64,000 bases of DNA from Gaiellasilicea sp046594445 (GTDB taxonomy: Bacteria; Actinomycetota; Thermoleophilia; Gaiellales; Gaiellaceae). Of the stretch, positions 34,428 to 43,608 are shown one piece after another. Under the pieces are notes generated by a model that had not been told where the DNA came from, searched no databases, and was given only the letters and a program-made list of their open reading frames with translations. A program made the translations under genes and the position numbers. The stretch lies in assembly GCA_046594445.1 (NCBI GenBank), contig JBKJSM010000018.1:1-64000 (forward strand). The letters run 5' to 3'. The first letter of the stretch is position 1. Every line of letters starts with the position of its first letter.

Positions 34428-36773
34428 CTAGCGAGCCCGTGCGAGCAAGCCTGGCCGGATCAGCCGCGAGGGGGCTTTCAGGCCCGCATCGCTCACCGGC
34501 GGGTTGAGCGGCTCCCCGAGCGGCGGCGCGGCCAAGGACGCGGCGCGGCGCTCGGCAGAGGCGTCCCCGTACAGCGTCGTGCGCTGCCTCGGCACGCGGC
34601 CGCTCGCACGGATCAAGGCTTCCATCGCCTCGGGCGTCATCTCCTGCCCGTGCTCGGAGCCCGCCGACCGCGAGATCGACTCGTTCATCAGCGTGCCGCC
34701 GAGGTCGTTCACGCCCACGCGGAGCGCCGCGGCGACGCCCTCCGGGCCGAGCTTCACCCAGGATGCCTGGATGTTCGTGAACGCTGGATGCAGCGCCAGC
34801 CGCGCGACCGCGTGCAGGAGCAGCGACTCGCCGAAGGTGGGGCCGGAGCGCGCGCGGCCCTTGAGCCAGATCGGCGCCTCCATGTGCACGAACGGCAGGG
34901 GTACGAACTCGGTGAAGCCGCCTGACCGCTCCTGCTGCTCCCGTGCCCGGAGCAGGTGGTGCGCCCAGTGCTCCGGGCCTTCGACGTGGCCGAACATGAT
35001 CGTCACGTTCGAGCGCAAACCGACCCTGTGCGCGACATCGTGTACGGCCAGCCACTGCTCGGTCGAGACCTTGTCCGGGCAGATGACCGCGCGCACCTCG
35101 TCGTCCAGGATCTCGGCCGCGGTCCCAGGCAGGGAGCCGAGGCCGAGCGAGCGCAGGCGCGCGAGGTAGGCGTCGAGCGGGACGCCGAGGGTCGCCGCGC
35201 CCTGCCAGACCTCGAGCGCCGAGAATGCGTGGATGTGCAGCTCGGGCAACGCGCCCCGGATCGCCTCCACGACAGAGGCGTAGTAGTCGCCAGTAAAGGC
35301 GGGGTGGATGCCGCCCTGGAGGCAGACCTCCGTCGCGCCGCGATCCCACGCCTCGCGCGCGCGACGAACGATCTCCTCGAGCGGGACGAGGTAGGGCGCG
35401 CCGCGGAGGTTCGCTGCGAGCTTCCCCTTCGAGAACGCGCAGAACCCGCACCGGAAGTAGCAGACGTTCGTGTACTGGATGTTCCGCGTCACGACGTAGC
35501 TCACCTCATCGCCGCAGACCTCGCGCCGAAGCCGGTCGGCGGCGGCGAAGACCCGCTGCCGCTCCTCGCCACGGGCCCGGAAGAGGCGCACGAGCTCCAC
35601 CTCCCCCAGCTCGCCGGCGATGTCCACCGGCAGTGCGTCCCGCGCGACGACGAAGGGGACGCCGCCGCTCTCACCGGGATGCCAGTCGTCCTCGCGCGCA
35701 AGGCCGAGCGCGTCGGAAGCGCGCAGCGCCGGCGCCAGCACCTTCGCATCGAGCCAACTCCCGGACAGATACGCCGGATAGACCGGCAGCCTCGGTGCGA
35801 GCTCGAGCCCGCGCGAGCGCGTCGCCGACTCGAGCCGGTCGCGCTCCGGCCAGGGCGCCTCGGGATTGACATGGTCGATCGTCACCGGGGAGACGCCGCC
35901 CCAGTCGTCGATCCCTGCGTCGAGCAGGCGCGGGAAGTCGTCGTACGCGAGATTCGGGGGCGCCTGCACCGAGACGTCCTCGGGCAGGAGCAGTCGGGCA
36001 ACCGCGATCGTCCAGAGATGGTCGTCGAGCGTTGGCTCCGGATGCGCGGCCATGCGCGTTCCCGGCTTCGCGCGGAAGTTCTGGACGATCACCTCCTGGA
36101 GGTGGCCATGCCGTTCGTGGAGAGCGCGCAGCGCTTCGAGCGCCTCGAGCCGCTCGGCCCGCGTCTCACCGATTCCGATCAGGATCCCGCTCGTGAACGG
36201 GATCCGGAGCTCTCCCGCGAGCTCGATCGTCTCGAGCCGGCGTGCGGGCTCCTTGTCCGGGGAGGCCCAATGCGGCCCGCCCCGCTCTGCCAGCCGCTCG
36301 GAGACGGTCTCGAGCATGATCCCCATCGAGGCCGAGACAGGCCGGAGCGCCGCCAGCTCGGCCCGGCTCATCACGCCGGGATTCAGGTGCGGCAGCAGCC
36401 CGGTCTCGTCGAGGACGACCTTTGCGACGCGGCCCAGATAGTCGAGCGTCGTCTCGCAGCCGAGCGCCCGCAGCTCCTCGCGCGCGACCCGGTAGCGGAG
36501 CTCCGGCTTGTCGCCGAGCGTGAAGAGCGCCTCTGTGCAGCCCGCCGCTGCGCCGGCGCGCGCGATCGCAAGCACCTCGGCCTCGGTCATGAACGCGCGC
36601 TCGCCACGGCGCGGCGGTCGCGCGAACGTGCAGTAGCCGCACACGTCGCGGCAGAGCGTCGTCAGCGGGATGAACACCTTCGGCGAGTACGTCACCAGCC
36701 CGCCGCCTGGCCGCCGCTCCCGCGCGGCCGCCATGAGCTCGTCCAGCGGCGCAGTGAGGAGACCTCCAGTCAT
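34428..36773 (-). CDS. fbiC: Bifunctional FO synthase (CofG-CofH fusion)
   Basis: 781 residues with two radical SAM domains. The CofG half has CRDVCGYC (Cys41, 45, 48); the CofH half has CYFRCGFC (about residues 440-447) after SYVVTRNIQYTN. Later family stretches include GGIHPAFTGDYY and SNVTIMFGHVE. FbiC makes FO, the deazaflavin chromophore of coenzyme F420, from tyrosine and the pyrimidine intermediate of riboflavin synthesis. The fused form is typical of actinobacteria. The ATG is 6 nt after TAGGGT, a leaderless-type promoter overlapping the livK stop. It fits the LLM-class oxidoreductase at 52.1 kb. Confidence 0.96.
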   Translation of the reverse strand: MTGGLLTAPLDELMAAARERRPGGGLVTYSPKVFIPLTTLCRDVCGYCTFARPPRRGERAFMTEAEVLAIARAGAAAGCTEALFTLGDKPELRYRVAREELRALGCETTLDYLGRVAKVVLDETGLLPHLNPGVMSRAELAALRPVSASMGIMLETVSERLAERGGPHWASPDKEPARRLETIELAGELRIPFTSGILIGIGETRAERLEALEALRALHERHGHLQEVIVQNFRAKPGTRMAAHPEPTLDDHLWTIAVARLLLPEDVSVQAPPNLAYDDFPRLLDAGIDDWGGVSPVTIDHVNPEAPWPERDRLESATRSRGLELAPRLPVYPAYLSGSWLDAKVLAPALRASDALGLAREDDWHPGESGGVPFVVARDALPVDIAGELGEVELVRLFRARGEERQRVFAAADRLRREVCGDEVSYVVTRNIQYTNVCYFRCGFCAFSKGKLAANLRGAPYLVPLEEIVRRAREAWDRGATEVCLQGGIHPAFTGDYYASVVEAIRGALPELHIHAFSALEVWQGAATLGVPLDAYLARLRSLGLGSLPGTAAEILDDEVRAVICPDKVSTEQWLAVHDVAHRVGLRSNVTIMFGHVEGPEHWAHHLLRAREQQERSGGFTEFVPLPFVHMEAPIWLKGRARSGPTFGESLLLHAVARLALHPAFTNIQASWVKLGPEGVAAALRVGVNDLGGTLMNESISRSAGSEHGQEMTPEAMEALIRASGRVPRQRTTLYGDASAERRAASLAAPPLGEPLNPPVSDAGLKAPSRLIRPGLLARAR

Positions 36774-36779
36774 GGGCTC

Positions 36780-36785
36780 ACCCTA
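36780..36785 (-). promoter_or_regulatory. fbiC -10 box (leaderless-type)
   Basis: Minus strand TAGGGT, 6 nt before the fbiC ATG; it includes the TAG stop of the upstream binding-protein gene. Confidence 0.5.
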
Positions 36786-37877
36786 GATCCTCCAGAGACC
36801 GCCGAAGCTCCGCCACCGCCCCTTCGACCAGCGCCGCAGCTGCGCCTGCTCGACCGGGAACCGGTCGGTGCCGCTCGTCGCGACGGTGATCCCCGGCAGC
36901 AGGAAGGGATTCGCCGCATCGCGCAGCCTGCGGCTCTGGGCGGTCACCGACGCGCGTGTCGGCGCCTCCCCCGCCGCCTTCAGCACCTGCACGGCCTGGT
37001 AGGCGGCCGCCATGCCGTAGACGTCGAGCACCTCCGCGCTCGCACCGCGGGCGTAGCGGGCCATGATCGAGCGGTAGAGCCGGATCGCCGCATCGTCCCG
37101 CCAGCGGGGATCGGCCGGAGCTTTCACCGACGCGATCGAGATCGCGCCCTCGACCGCGGCGGCGCCGTCCGCAGCGGACGTGCTCACGAAGACCTGGGGA
37201 CGCCACCCGACCCGCCTTGCGTAGCCGTAGGCCTGACGGGCGATCCGGGGAGCGGCGAAGAGCGCGAGCACGTTCGCGCCCGACGCCCTCAACTCGGCCA
37301 GCTGCGTCTGCACCTCGGCAGCGGTCGGCTCGTAGGCGGCCGTGACGACCACCTTTGACCTCGCCGTCGCCAAGCCGCGCATCAGTCCAGCCAGGAGCTC
37401 TTGGCCGCCGACGTCGTTCCGGTAGAGGACGCCGATCCTGGCGTCCGGCCTCGTGCGGGCGACGTAGGCGCCGTAGATCCACCCCTCCGCCTCGTCGCCC
37501 GGCCGGAAGCCGGCCGCGAAGAGCTGTGGGACTTTTCGCATGCCCAGGTAGGCGCGTGCGGCAGGATCGCGGTCCGTTCCGAGCGGATCGAAGATCGCGA
37601 GCACCTCGTCCTGCTCGACGAGCTCGCGCGTCGCCGCGAGCGCCAGCGACGGATCCGACCCGTCTTCGACCGGCTTGTAGGTGATCGTGCGGCCGTGCAC
37701 GCCGCCGCGCGCGTTCACGTACTCGAAGTAGGCGCTCGCGCCCCGCGCGACCGACGCGAGCGGCACGGTGCCACCGAGCAGGATCGTCTCGTCGGTGATC
37801 CCCGGGTCGGCGCCGGCCGCCGCGTTCGCGCCCACTGCGATCGCGAGCACGGCAAACAGGGCTATGAGACGACGCAT
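36783..37877 (-). CDS. livK: Branched-chain amino acid-type ABC transporter substrate-binding protein
   Basis: 364 residues from the ATG at 37877, chosen for a GAGGA 5 nt upstream (a TTG at 37889 is possible). A signal peptide (RRLIALFAVLAIAVGANAAAGA) precedes a type I periplasmic-binding fold: ITDETILLGGTVPLAS, YFEYVNARGGVHGR, VDVYGMAA-like C-terminal lobe. The family binds Leu/Ile/Val but also amides, urea and aromatic or fatty acids, so the ligand is open. It is last in a livG-F-H-M-K operon, 15 nt after livM. A second, longer family member lies at 59.7-61.0 kb. Confidence 0.9.
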   Translation of the reverse strand: MRRLIALFAVLAIAVGANAAAGADPGITDETILLGGTVPLASVARGASAYFEYVNARGGVHGRTITYKPVEDGSDPSLALAATRELVEQDEVLAIFDPLGTDRDPAARAYLGMRKVPQLFAAGFRPGDEAEGWIYGAYVARTRPDARIGVLYRNDVGGQELLAGLMRGLATARSKVVVTAAYEPTAAEVQTQLAELRASGANVLALFAAPRIARQAYGYARRVGWRPQVFVSTSAADGAAAVEGAISIASVKAPADPRWRDDAAIRLYRSIMARYARGASAEVLDVYGMAAAYQAVQVLKAAGEAPTRASVTAQSRRLRDAANPFLLPGITVATSGTDRFPVEQAQLRRWSKGRWRSFGGLWRI

Positions 37878-37892
37878 CGATGTCCTCAAGGG

Positions 37893-39029
37893 TTAGCGAA
37901 CGCGATCGTAGCCGCGGCGCCCGAGCGACTGAAGGGTGCGCAACAGGCCCGCCGCTCCACCCGGGAAGGCGAGCATGATCAGGATCAGGACGACCCCGAA
38001 GGCGACCGCGGGCGCGCCCGGCGCGTCCGTGTCGATGTCGCCGAGGATCGGAATGAAGTCCGGGATCACCCCTTCGACCCGCTGGGCCCATTCGATCTGC
38101 ATGAAGTGGATGAAGATCGCGCCGAAGACGAGCGGCCAAAGCGAGCCGAGCCCGCCTACGACGACGCCGACGAGCAGGAAGATCGAGAGCGTGATCGGGA
38201 AGGTGTCCGGGTTGACGAACGTGGTCGCGATCGCGAGCAGCGAGCCTGCCACGCCGGCGTAGAAGGCGCTGATCCCGAACGCGAGCGTCTTGTAGCGCGC
38301 GAGGTTGACCCCGGAGGACGCGGCCGCGAGCTCGCTGTCGCGGACGGCGCGGAGCGAGCGGCCGAAGCGCCCGCGCAGCAGGAGCCAGACCAGGCTGAAC
38401 ATCACCAACCCAAGCGTCCAGCAGAGGTAGTACAGCCAGTCGTTGAACGAAGGGACGTTGATCCCGAGGAACACATCGACGCCCAGATCCTTTGTCTCGA
38501 AGGTCACCGGATCGGTCACTGACCTGTCCTGTGTGCGCGTCTCGACATCGAAGAGCTGAATCCCACTCCCACCGCCCGTGAAGTCATCGAACTTCCGAAC
38601 GACCGCAGGCGCGGCAACCGCGACCGCGAACGTCGCGAGCGCGAGATAGAGGCCGGTCAGCCGCAACGCCGGAAAACCGAAGAGGAAACCGACGATCCCG
38701 GCCAGCAGCCCTGCGAGCGGGATCGTCCAGATGTCGCGCATGTCGTTTGTGAACTGATGCCCGAGCAGCTCGAGCGGCGGCTCACCCGGTTTCGGGCCGT
38801 TCGACATCAGGATCGCGGTCGTGTAACCGCCGATCAGCATGAACGCGCCGTGCCCGAGTGAGATCTGGCCCGTGATCCCGGTCAGCAGGTTGAGGCCGAG
38901 CAGCGCGATCAGGTAGATCGCGACGTAGGCGAACTGCTGCGCCCGGAAGTCGCTGATGAAGCGCGGCAGCAGGAAGACACCCGCGGCGACGAGCAGGAAA
39001 AGCGGGATCCCGGGCCGGAGGCGGCTCAC
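37893..39029 (-). CDS. livM: Branched-chain amino acid-type ABC permease LivM
   Basis: 378 residues with about ten hydrophobic segments. LivM hallmarks: AYVAIYLIALLGLNLLTGITGQISLGHGAFMLIGGY split across the first helices, and the coupling loop RSLRAVRDSELAAASSGVN. A hydrophilic insert of about 50 residues (KFDDFTGGGSGIQLFDVETR onward) lies between helices, a known LivM feature. The GTG overlaps the livH stop by 4 nt. With LivH it forms the transport channel. Confidence 0.93.
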   Translation of the reverse strand: MSRLRPGIPLFLLVAAGVFLLPRFISDFRAQQFAYVAIYLIALLGLNLLTGITGQISLGHGAFMLIGGYTTAILMSNGPKPGEPPLELLGHQFTNDMRDIWTIPLAGLLAGIVGFLFGFPALRLTGLYLALATFAVAVAAPAVVRKFDDFTGGGSGIQLFDVETRTQDRSVTDPVTFETKDLGVDVFLGINVPSFNDWLYYLCWTLGLVMFSLVWLLLRGRFGRSLRAVRDSELAAASSGVNLARYKTLAFGISAFYAGVAGSLLAIATTFVNPDTFPITLSIFLLVGVVVGGLGSLWPLVFGAIFIHFMQIEWAQRVEGVIPDFIPILGDIDTDAPGAPAVAFGVVLILIMLAFPGGAAGLLRTLQSLGRRGYDRVR

Positions 39030-39910
39030 ACGCGCCTCGTGACTGGCTTGCCGAACAGACCGGCCGGGCGGACGAGCAGGACGATGAGGATGATCAGCAG
39101 CGCGACCGGCAAGCGAAGGTCGGCGCCCACGAATTCGACGTACTCGCCGATCAGGTTGAGGCCGACCCCGAGCAGGAGCCCGCCGACGACGGCGCCGAAA
39201 GGCGAGTCGATCCCGCCGAGGACGGCGGCGGCGAACGAGTAGATCAGGATCGCCTGCATCATGTTCGGCTCGAGGAAGACGGTGGGCGCGGCGAGCATCC
39301 CCGCCACGGCGCCGAGGACGGCCGCGAGCCCCCAGCCGATCGCGAGCATCCACCCGACCCGGACGCCGACGAGCCGGCTCGCGACCGGGTTCAGCGCCGA
39401 GGCGCGCATCGCGAGCCCGGTCTTCGTGAACTGGAAGAACGCCCACAAGAGGGCGACCAGCGCGACGACGACGAAGAAGGTGCCGACGTCCTGCTGCGAG
39501 ATGCTCACCTCCCCGATCTGCCACGTCTCGTTCGGGAACGGGCTCGGGAAAGCGCGTACCTCGGCCGACCAGATCAGGGCGGCCAGGCCGTTGAAGGTGA
39601 GCACGAGCCCGATCGTCATGATCACGATCGTCAGCACGGAGGCGTTCGCGACGGGCGCGATCACGACGCGCTGGATTCCGACACCGAGCAGGAACGCGAA
39701 CAGGAGCGTCGCGACGAACGCGGGCCAGTACGACCAGCCGTGGTTCACGATCAGCGTCCAGGCGATGTACGTCGTGAACATCGCCATCTCACCCTGCGCG
39801 AAGTTGATCACCCCGGTTGCCCGGTGGATCAACACGAGCGCGAGCGCGAGCGCGCCATAGATCGCTCCCGACCCGAGCCCTGCCACGACCTGTTGAAAGA
39901 AGGTCGCCAT
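39026..39910 (-). CDS. livH: Branched-chain amino acid-type ABC permease LivH
   Basis: 294 residues, strongly hydrophobic. The N-terminus FFQQVVAGLGSGAIYGALALALVLI leads to RATGVINFAQGEMAMF, the family signature, and the coupling loop is MRASALNPVASRLVGVRVG. The ATG overlaps the livF stop by one base (TGATG). It is part of the Liv transporter with livM, livF and livG. Confidence 0.93.
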   Translation of the reverse strand: MATFFQQVVAGLGSGAIYGALALALVLIHRATGVINFAQGEMAMFTTYIAWTLIVNHGWSYWPAFVATLLFAFLLGVGIQRVVIAPVANASVLTIVIMTIGLVLTFNGLAALIWSAEVRAFPSPFPNETWQIGEVSISQQDVGTFFVVVALVALLWAFFQFTKTGLAMRASALNPVASRLVGVRVGWMLAIGWGLAAVLGAVAGMLAAPTVFLEPNMMQAILIYSFAAAVLGGIDSPFGAVVGGLLLGVGLNLIGEYVEFVGADLRLPVALLIILIVLLVRPAGLFGKPVTRRV

Positions 39911-40614
39911 CAGTATCCGAGATACGACTTTCGGACGGATTCGTCGCGGGCGAGCTCCTCGCTCGACCCGGACACGGCCACCTTGCCGACCTCGAGCACG
40001 TACGCGTGCGAGGCGACCTCGAGCGCGATCGCAGCGTTCTGCTCGACCACGAGGACGGTGAGGCCCTCCTTCTCGTTCAGCTCGCGCACGATCCGGAAGA
40101 TCTCCCGTGTGACGAGCGGCGCCAGCCCGAGCGATGGCTCGTCGAGCAACAGGAGCCGTGGCCGGCCCATCAGCGCCCGGGCGAGGGCGAGCATCTGCTG
40201 CTCGCCGCCGGAGAGCGTGCCCGCGTGCTGCCCGAGCCGCTCGCCGATCCAGGGAAAGTACCCGCTCATCCGCTCGATGTCCGCGTCGAGCGAGCCCCTG
40301 CGCGTGTAGGCGCCGAGCCGCAGGTTCTCTTCGACGGAGAGCTCCGAGAAGGTGCCACGACCCTCGGGCACGTGCGCGACGCCCAGCTTGGCCACCGCTT
40401 CCGGCCCTCGCCGCGCGAGCGACTCGCCGTCGAACCTGACTTCCCCGGAGCGCTTGACGGTGCCGGAGATCGAGCGCAGTGTCGTCGTCTTGCCGGCGCC
40501 GTTCGCGCCGAGCACGGCGACGATCTGGCCTTCGTCGACCGCGAGCGACACCCCGTGCAACGCGCGTACCTGGCCGTACCGCGCCTCGACGTCGGTCAGC
40601 TCAAGCAGCGCCAT
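39910..40614 (-). CDS. livF: Branched-chain amino acid-type ABC ATP-binding protein LivF
   Basis: 234 residues. Walker A GANGAGKTTTL, signature LSGGEQQMLALARALM, Walker B LLLLDEPSLGLAP and the H-loop region in VLVVEQNAAIAL, all typical for LivF. The ATG lies inside the end of livG (14-nt overlap). It pairs with LivG as the ATPase heterodimer. Confidence 0.95.
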   Translation of the reverse strand: MALLELTDVEARYGQVRALHGVSLAVDEGQIVAVLGANGAGKTTTLRSISGTVKRSGEVRFDGESLARRGPEAVAKLGVAHVPEGRGTFSELSVEENLRLGAYTRRGSLDADIERMSGYFPWIGERLGQHAGTLSGGEQQMLALARALMGRPRLLLLDEPSLGLAPLVTREIFRIVRELNEKEGLTVLVVEQNAAIALEVASHAYVLEVGKVAVSGSSEELARDESVRKSYLGY

Positions 40615-41359
40615 CGGCGTCCCCTCCGGCCGGCGCGGGCGGCGGCTTCGACTCGTCAGTGCCCAGGTACGCCTCGATTACGGCCGGGTCGGCGCGCACC
40701 TCCGCGGGAGCCCCGTTCGCGATCACGCGGCCGAAGTTCAGCACGTACACGTGATCCGAGATCCCCATCACGAGGTTCATGTGGTGCTCGACCAGCAGCA
40801 CGGTCAGCTTACGGTCGTCGCGGATCTTCTGGATGAAGCGCCCCAGGTCGGCAACCTCCTCGTGGTTGAGCCCGCCCGCCGGCTCGTCCAGCAGGAGCAG
40901 CCGCGGCTGCGCGACGAGCGCGCGCGCCAGCTCGACCCGCTTCAGCGTCCCGAACGGCAGCCCGGCGACCGGACGGGCGGCAATCGCCTCGAGCCCCACG
41001 TACGCGATCGCCTCGCGCGCGTCGCCCTCGACGTCGCGGCCGCGCGTGTGCGCGCCGACGAGGACGTTCTCGAGCACCGTCATCGACTTGAACAGCTCGA
41101 CGTTCTGGAAGGTGCGCGCGATCCCGCGCCTGACGATCCCGTGCACAGGGGTCTTGAGAAGGCTGTCGCCGGCGAACTCGACCTCGCCCTCGTTCGGCGT
41201 GTAGAGCCGCGTGATCACGTTGAACGCCGTCGTCTTGCCGGCGCCGTTCGGGCCGATCAGCCCGACGATCTCGCCTTCCGGGACGTCCAGGGAGACACCG
41301 TCGAGGGCGACGATCCCGCCGAACCGGCGAGTGACGTTCCGCAGCGAGAGCAGGGCCAT
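40601..41359 (-). CDS. livG: Branched-chain amino acid-type ABC ATP-binding protein LivG
   Basis: 252 residues from the ATG at 41359 (MALLSLRNVTRRFGG). Walker A GPNGAGKTTAF, LivG-type RTFQNVELF Q-loop, Walker B RLLLLDEPAGGLN. The ABC signature region reads LPFGTLKRVELARAL, the divergent form common in LivG. The frame extends 13 codons further upstream, but those residues are not conserved in style. It is the first gene of the liv operon and divergent from the desaturase; a TAAGGT box lies 10 nt upstream. Confidence 0.94.
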   Translation of the reverse strand: MALLSLRNVTRRFGGIVALDGVSLDVPEGEIVGLIGPNGAGKTTAFNVITRLYTPNEGEVEFAGDSLLKTPVHGIVRRGIARTFQNVELFKSMTVLENVLVGAHTRGRDVEGDAREAIAYVGLEAIAARPVAGLPFGTLKRVELARALVAQPRLLLLDEPAGGLNHEEVADLGRFIQKIRDDRKLTVLLVEHHMNLVMGISDHVYVLNFGRVIANGAPAEVRADPAVIEAYLGTDESKPPPAPAGGDADGAA

Positions 41360-41429
41360 CGACCGGAGTACCTTAAGCCGTTGGCATGTCAGGCGCAAAG
41401 AGAGGACGCGGCTCGACCGCAGCCGACGC

Positions 41430-41435
41430 TACTCT
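41430..41435 (+). promoter_or_regulatory. Desaturase -10 box (leaderless-type)
   Basis: TACTCT, 7 nt before the ATG at 41443, in the divergent livG-desaturase gap. Confidence 0.4.
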
Positions 41436-41442
41436 CCTCCCC

Positions 41443-42369
41443 ATGTCCGAGCTCTCAGCCGTCTCCGACCACCCTGCGATGTCCCGCGGCCAGAAGGTGA
41501 CGAACCTCCTCGGCGTCTCGATTCCGTTCGCCGGGTTCCTGGCCTCGATCTTCTTCCTCTGGGGCAATCTCGTCACCTGGCGCGACCTGATCATCTTCGC
41601 GGTCGGCTACGCGCTGACGACGCTCGGGATCTCGATCGGCTTCCATCGTCTGTTCACGCACCGGTCTTACGAGACGTACAAGTCGATCCGCTACGGGCTC
41701 GCCGTGCTCGGCTCGATGGCCGTTCAGGGCCCGGTGATCCGCTGGGTCTCAGACCATCGCAAGCATCACAGCTTCGCCGACCGCGAGGGCGATCCGCACT
41801 CCCCGCATGCCGGCTTCGGCCCCGGGTTGCGCGGCAAGATCGCAGGCCTGTGGCACGCCCACGTCGGCTGGCTCTTCCGCAACGTCGGCCGCGCGGAATG
41901 GACAAAGTACGCGAAAGACCTGCTCGCCGATCGCGGCATGGTCTTCATCTCGCGGATGTTCCCGGCCTGGGTCGCAGTCTCGCTGCTGGCCCCGTTCGTC
42001 GCCGGCTGGATCTGGGGCGGCACCCTCGGCGCCGGCCTGCAGGCGATGTTCTGGGGCGGCCTGATCCGGATCTTCCTGCTCCACCACATCACCTGGTCGG
42101 TCAACTCGGTCTGCCACTTCATCGGCTCGCGCCGCTTCCAGGTCAAAGACGAGTCCCGTAACGTCTGGTGGCTCTCCTGGATCTCGTTCGGCGAGTCCTG
42201 GCATCACAACCATCACGCGTTCCCGTCGTCGGCGTTCCACGGGCTCAAGCCCTGGGAGCTCGACATCGGCGGCCTCGTGATCCGCGGGATGCGCCGGCTC
42301 GGCCTCGTCTGGAAGGTCAACGTGCCGACGCCGGACATGCAGCAGCGCCGCCGGATCCTCGCTCCGTAA
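41443..42369 (+). CDS. Membrane acyl-CoA/fatty-acid desaturase
   Basis: 308 residues from the ATG at 41443 (MSELSAVSDHP). The three histidine boxes of the membrane di-iron desaturases are present: HRLFTH, HRKHH and HNHH (in GESWHHNHHAFPSS). Four or more hydrophobic segments flank them. These are delta-9 acyl-CoA desaturase-like enzymes that introduce a cis double bond with O2 and an electron donor. An alternative start at 41386 adds 19 residues. It ends 3 nt before the convergent acyl-CoA dehydrogenase gene, with no room for a terminator. Confidence 0.92.
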   Translation: MSELSAVSDHPAMSRGQKVTNLLGVSIPFAGFLASIFFLWGNLVTWRDLIIFAVGYALTTLGISIGFHRLFTHRSYETYKSIRYGLAVLGSMAVQGPVIRWVSDHRKHHSFADREGDPHSPHAGFGPGLRGKIAGLWHAHVGWLFRNVGRAEWTKYAKDLLADRGMVFISRMFPAWVAVSLLAPFVAGWIWGGTLGAGLQAMFWGGLIRIFLLHHITWSVNSVCHFIGSRRFQVKDESRNVWWLSWISFGESWHHNHHAFPSSAFHGLKPWELDIGGLVIRGMRRLGLVWKVNVPTPDMQQRRRILAP

Positions 42370-42372
42370 CGC

Positions 42373-43578
42373 TCAGTCGAAGCGGTACGTGCCGCCGTCC
42401 GCGAACTCCTTGAGGATGCGCCGGCTGACGACCATCTTGTGCACCTCGTCGGGGCCGTCGTAGATCCGCGCCCCCCGAGCCATGGCGTACATCGTTCCGA
42501 GCGGCGTCTCGTCCGTGAGGCCGCGCGCTCCGTGCACCTGGATCGCGCGGTCGATCACGTCGTTGAGGACACGGGCGGCGTAGAACTTGATCAGCGAGAC
42601 CTCGACGCGCGCCTCCCCACCCTCGTCGAGCTTGCGGGCCGCATCGAGCGTCAGCAGTCGGCATGCCTGGATCTCGGCGGCCGAGTCGGCGATCCAGTTC
42701 TGAACGGTCTGCTTGTCGGCGAGCGGCGCGCCGCCTACCTGGCGCTCGAGCGCGTAAGCGCACATCAGCTCGAACGCGCGCTGCATCTGGCCGAGCCAGC
42801 GCATGACGTGGTGGATCCGTCCTGGGCCGAGGCGCTTCTGCGCGATCCGGAAGCCGTCGCCCGGCTCGCCGAGCACGTTTTCACGCGGGACACGCACGCC
42901 CGTGTAGCGCACCTCGCAGTGCGTCGACCAGCCGCGGCCGACGTGCCCCATGACGGGGGTCGCTCGGATCAGCTCGTAGCCGGGGGTGTCCGTCGGAACG
43001 AGGATCTGGCTCATCCGCCGGTGCGGGGCGGCCTCGGGATCGGTGACCGCCATCACGATCCCGAACGTGGCTCCCTCGGCCGAGGAGGAGAACCACTTGT
43101 GCCCGTCGATCACCCACTCGTCGCCGTCGAGCACCGCCGTCGTCCGCAGCTCGGTCGGGTCGGCGCCGGAGACCTCGGGCTCGGTCATCGAGAAGAACGA
43201 GCGCGCCGTGCCCTCGACGAGTGGCCGCAGGAAGCGCTCCTTCTGCTCGGACGTACCGAACATGTGCAGGATCTCGCCGTTTCCCGCGTCGGGCGCCTGG
43301 CAGTTGAAGACGAGCTGCGCCCACGTGCTGCGGCCGATCTCTTCGTTCAGGAGCGCGTACTCCATGAAGCCGCCGCCGCTGCCGCCGGCCTCCGGCGGCA
43401 GGTGCGGCGCCCAGATCCCGGCTGCCTTCGCTTTCACGCGCAGCTCCGCGATCACGGCGTCCGACGATTCGTCCTCGCGTCCGAGCGCGGCTTCGTTCGG
43501 ATAAACGTGCTCCTCCATGAAGGAGCGCACTTCGGCGCGGCGTGCCGCGATGTTCGGCGCGGTGGCAAGCTCGGTCAC
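42373..43578 (-). CDS. Acyl-CoA dehydrogenase, ACAD10/11-like (LvaC-type candidate)
   Basis: 401 residues. FAD/substrate regions: FFSMTEPEVSGADPTEL, HKWFSSSAEGATFGIV, RLGPGRIHHVMRWLGQMQRA and the end IQVHGARGLTDETPLGTMYAMARGARIYDGPDEVH. This ending is the style of the ACAD10/11 subgroup. In Pseudomonas the relative LvaC removes phosphate from 4-phosphoacyl-CoA, together with a kinase LvaA and DUF6285 protein LvaB. Kinase and DUF6285 genes occur at 53.1-54.4 kb in this window. GTG start, 6 nt after TAAGGT (leaderless-type), divergent from the hydrolase at 43.6 kb. Confidence 0.88.
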   Translation of the reverse strand: MTELATAPNIAARRAEVRSFMEEHVYPNEAALGREDESSDAVIAELRVKAKAAGIWAPHLPPEAGGSGGGFMEYALLNEEIGRSTWAQLVFNCQAPDAGNGEILHMFGTSEQKERFLRPLVEGTARSFFSMTEPEVSGADPTELRTTAVLDGDEWVIDGHKWFSSSAEGATFGIVMAVTDPEAAPHRRMSQILVPTDTPGYELIRATPVMGHVGRGWSTHCEVRYTGVRVPRENVLGEPGDGFRIAQKRLGPGRIHHVMRWLGQMQRAFELMCAYALERQVGGAPLADKQTVQNWIADSAAEIQACRLLTLDAARKLDEGGEARVEVSLIKFYAARVLNDVIDRAIQVHGARGLTDETPLGTMYAMARGARIYDGPDEVHKMVVSRRILKEFADGGTYRFD

Positions 43579-43584
43579 ACCCGG

Positions 43585-43602
43585 ACCTTAGCGCCGTAGG
43601 AT
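43585..43602. promoter_or_regulatory. Divergent pair of leaderless-type -10 boxes
   Basis: Minus strand TAAGGT (43590-43585) ends 6 nt before the acyl-CoA dehydrogenase GTG at 43578. Plus strand TAGGAT (43597-43602) ends 6 nt before the hydrolase GTG at 43609. The 30-nt gap between the genes leaves no space for a leader on either transcript. Confidence 0.6.
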
Positions 43603-43608
43603 CGCGCC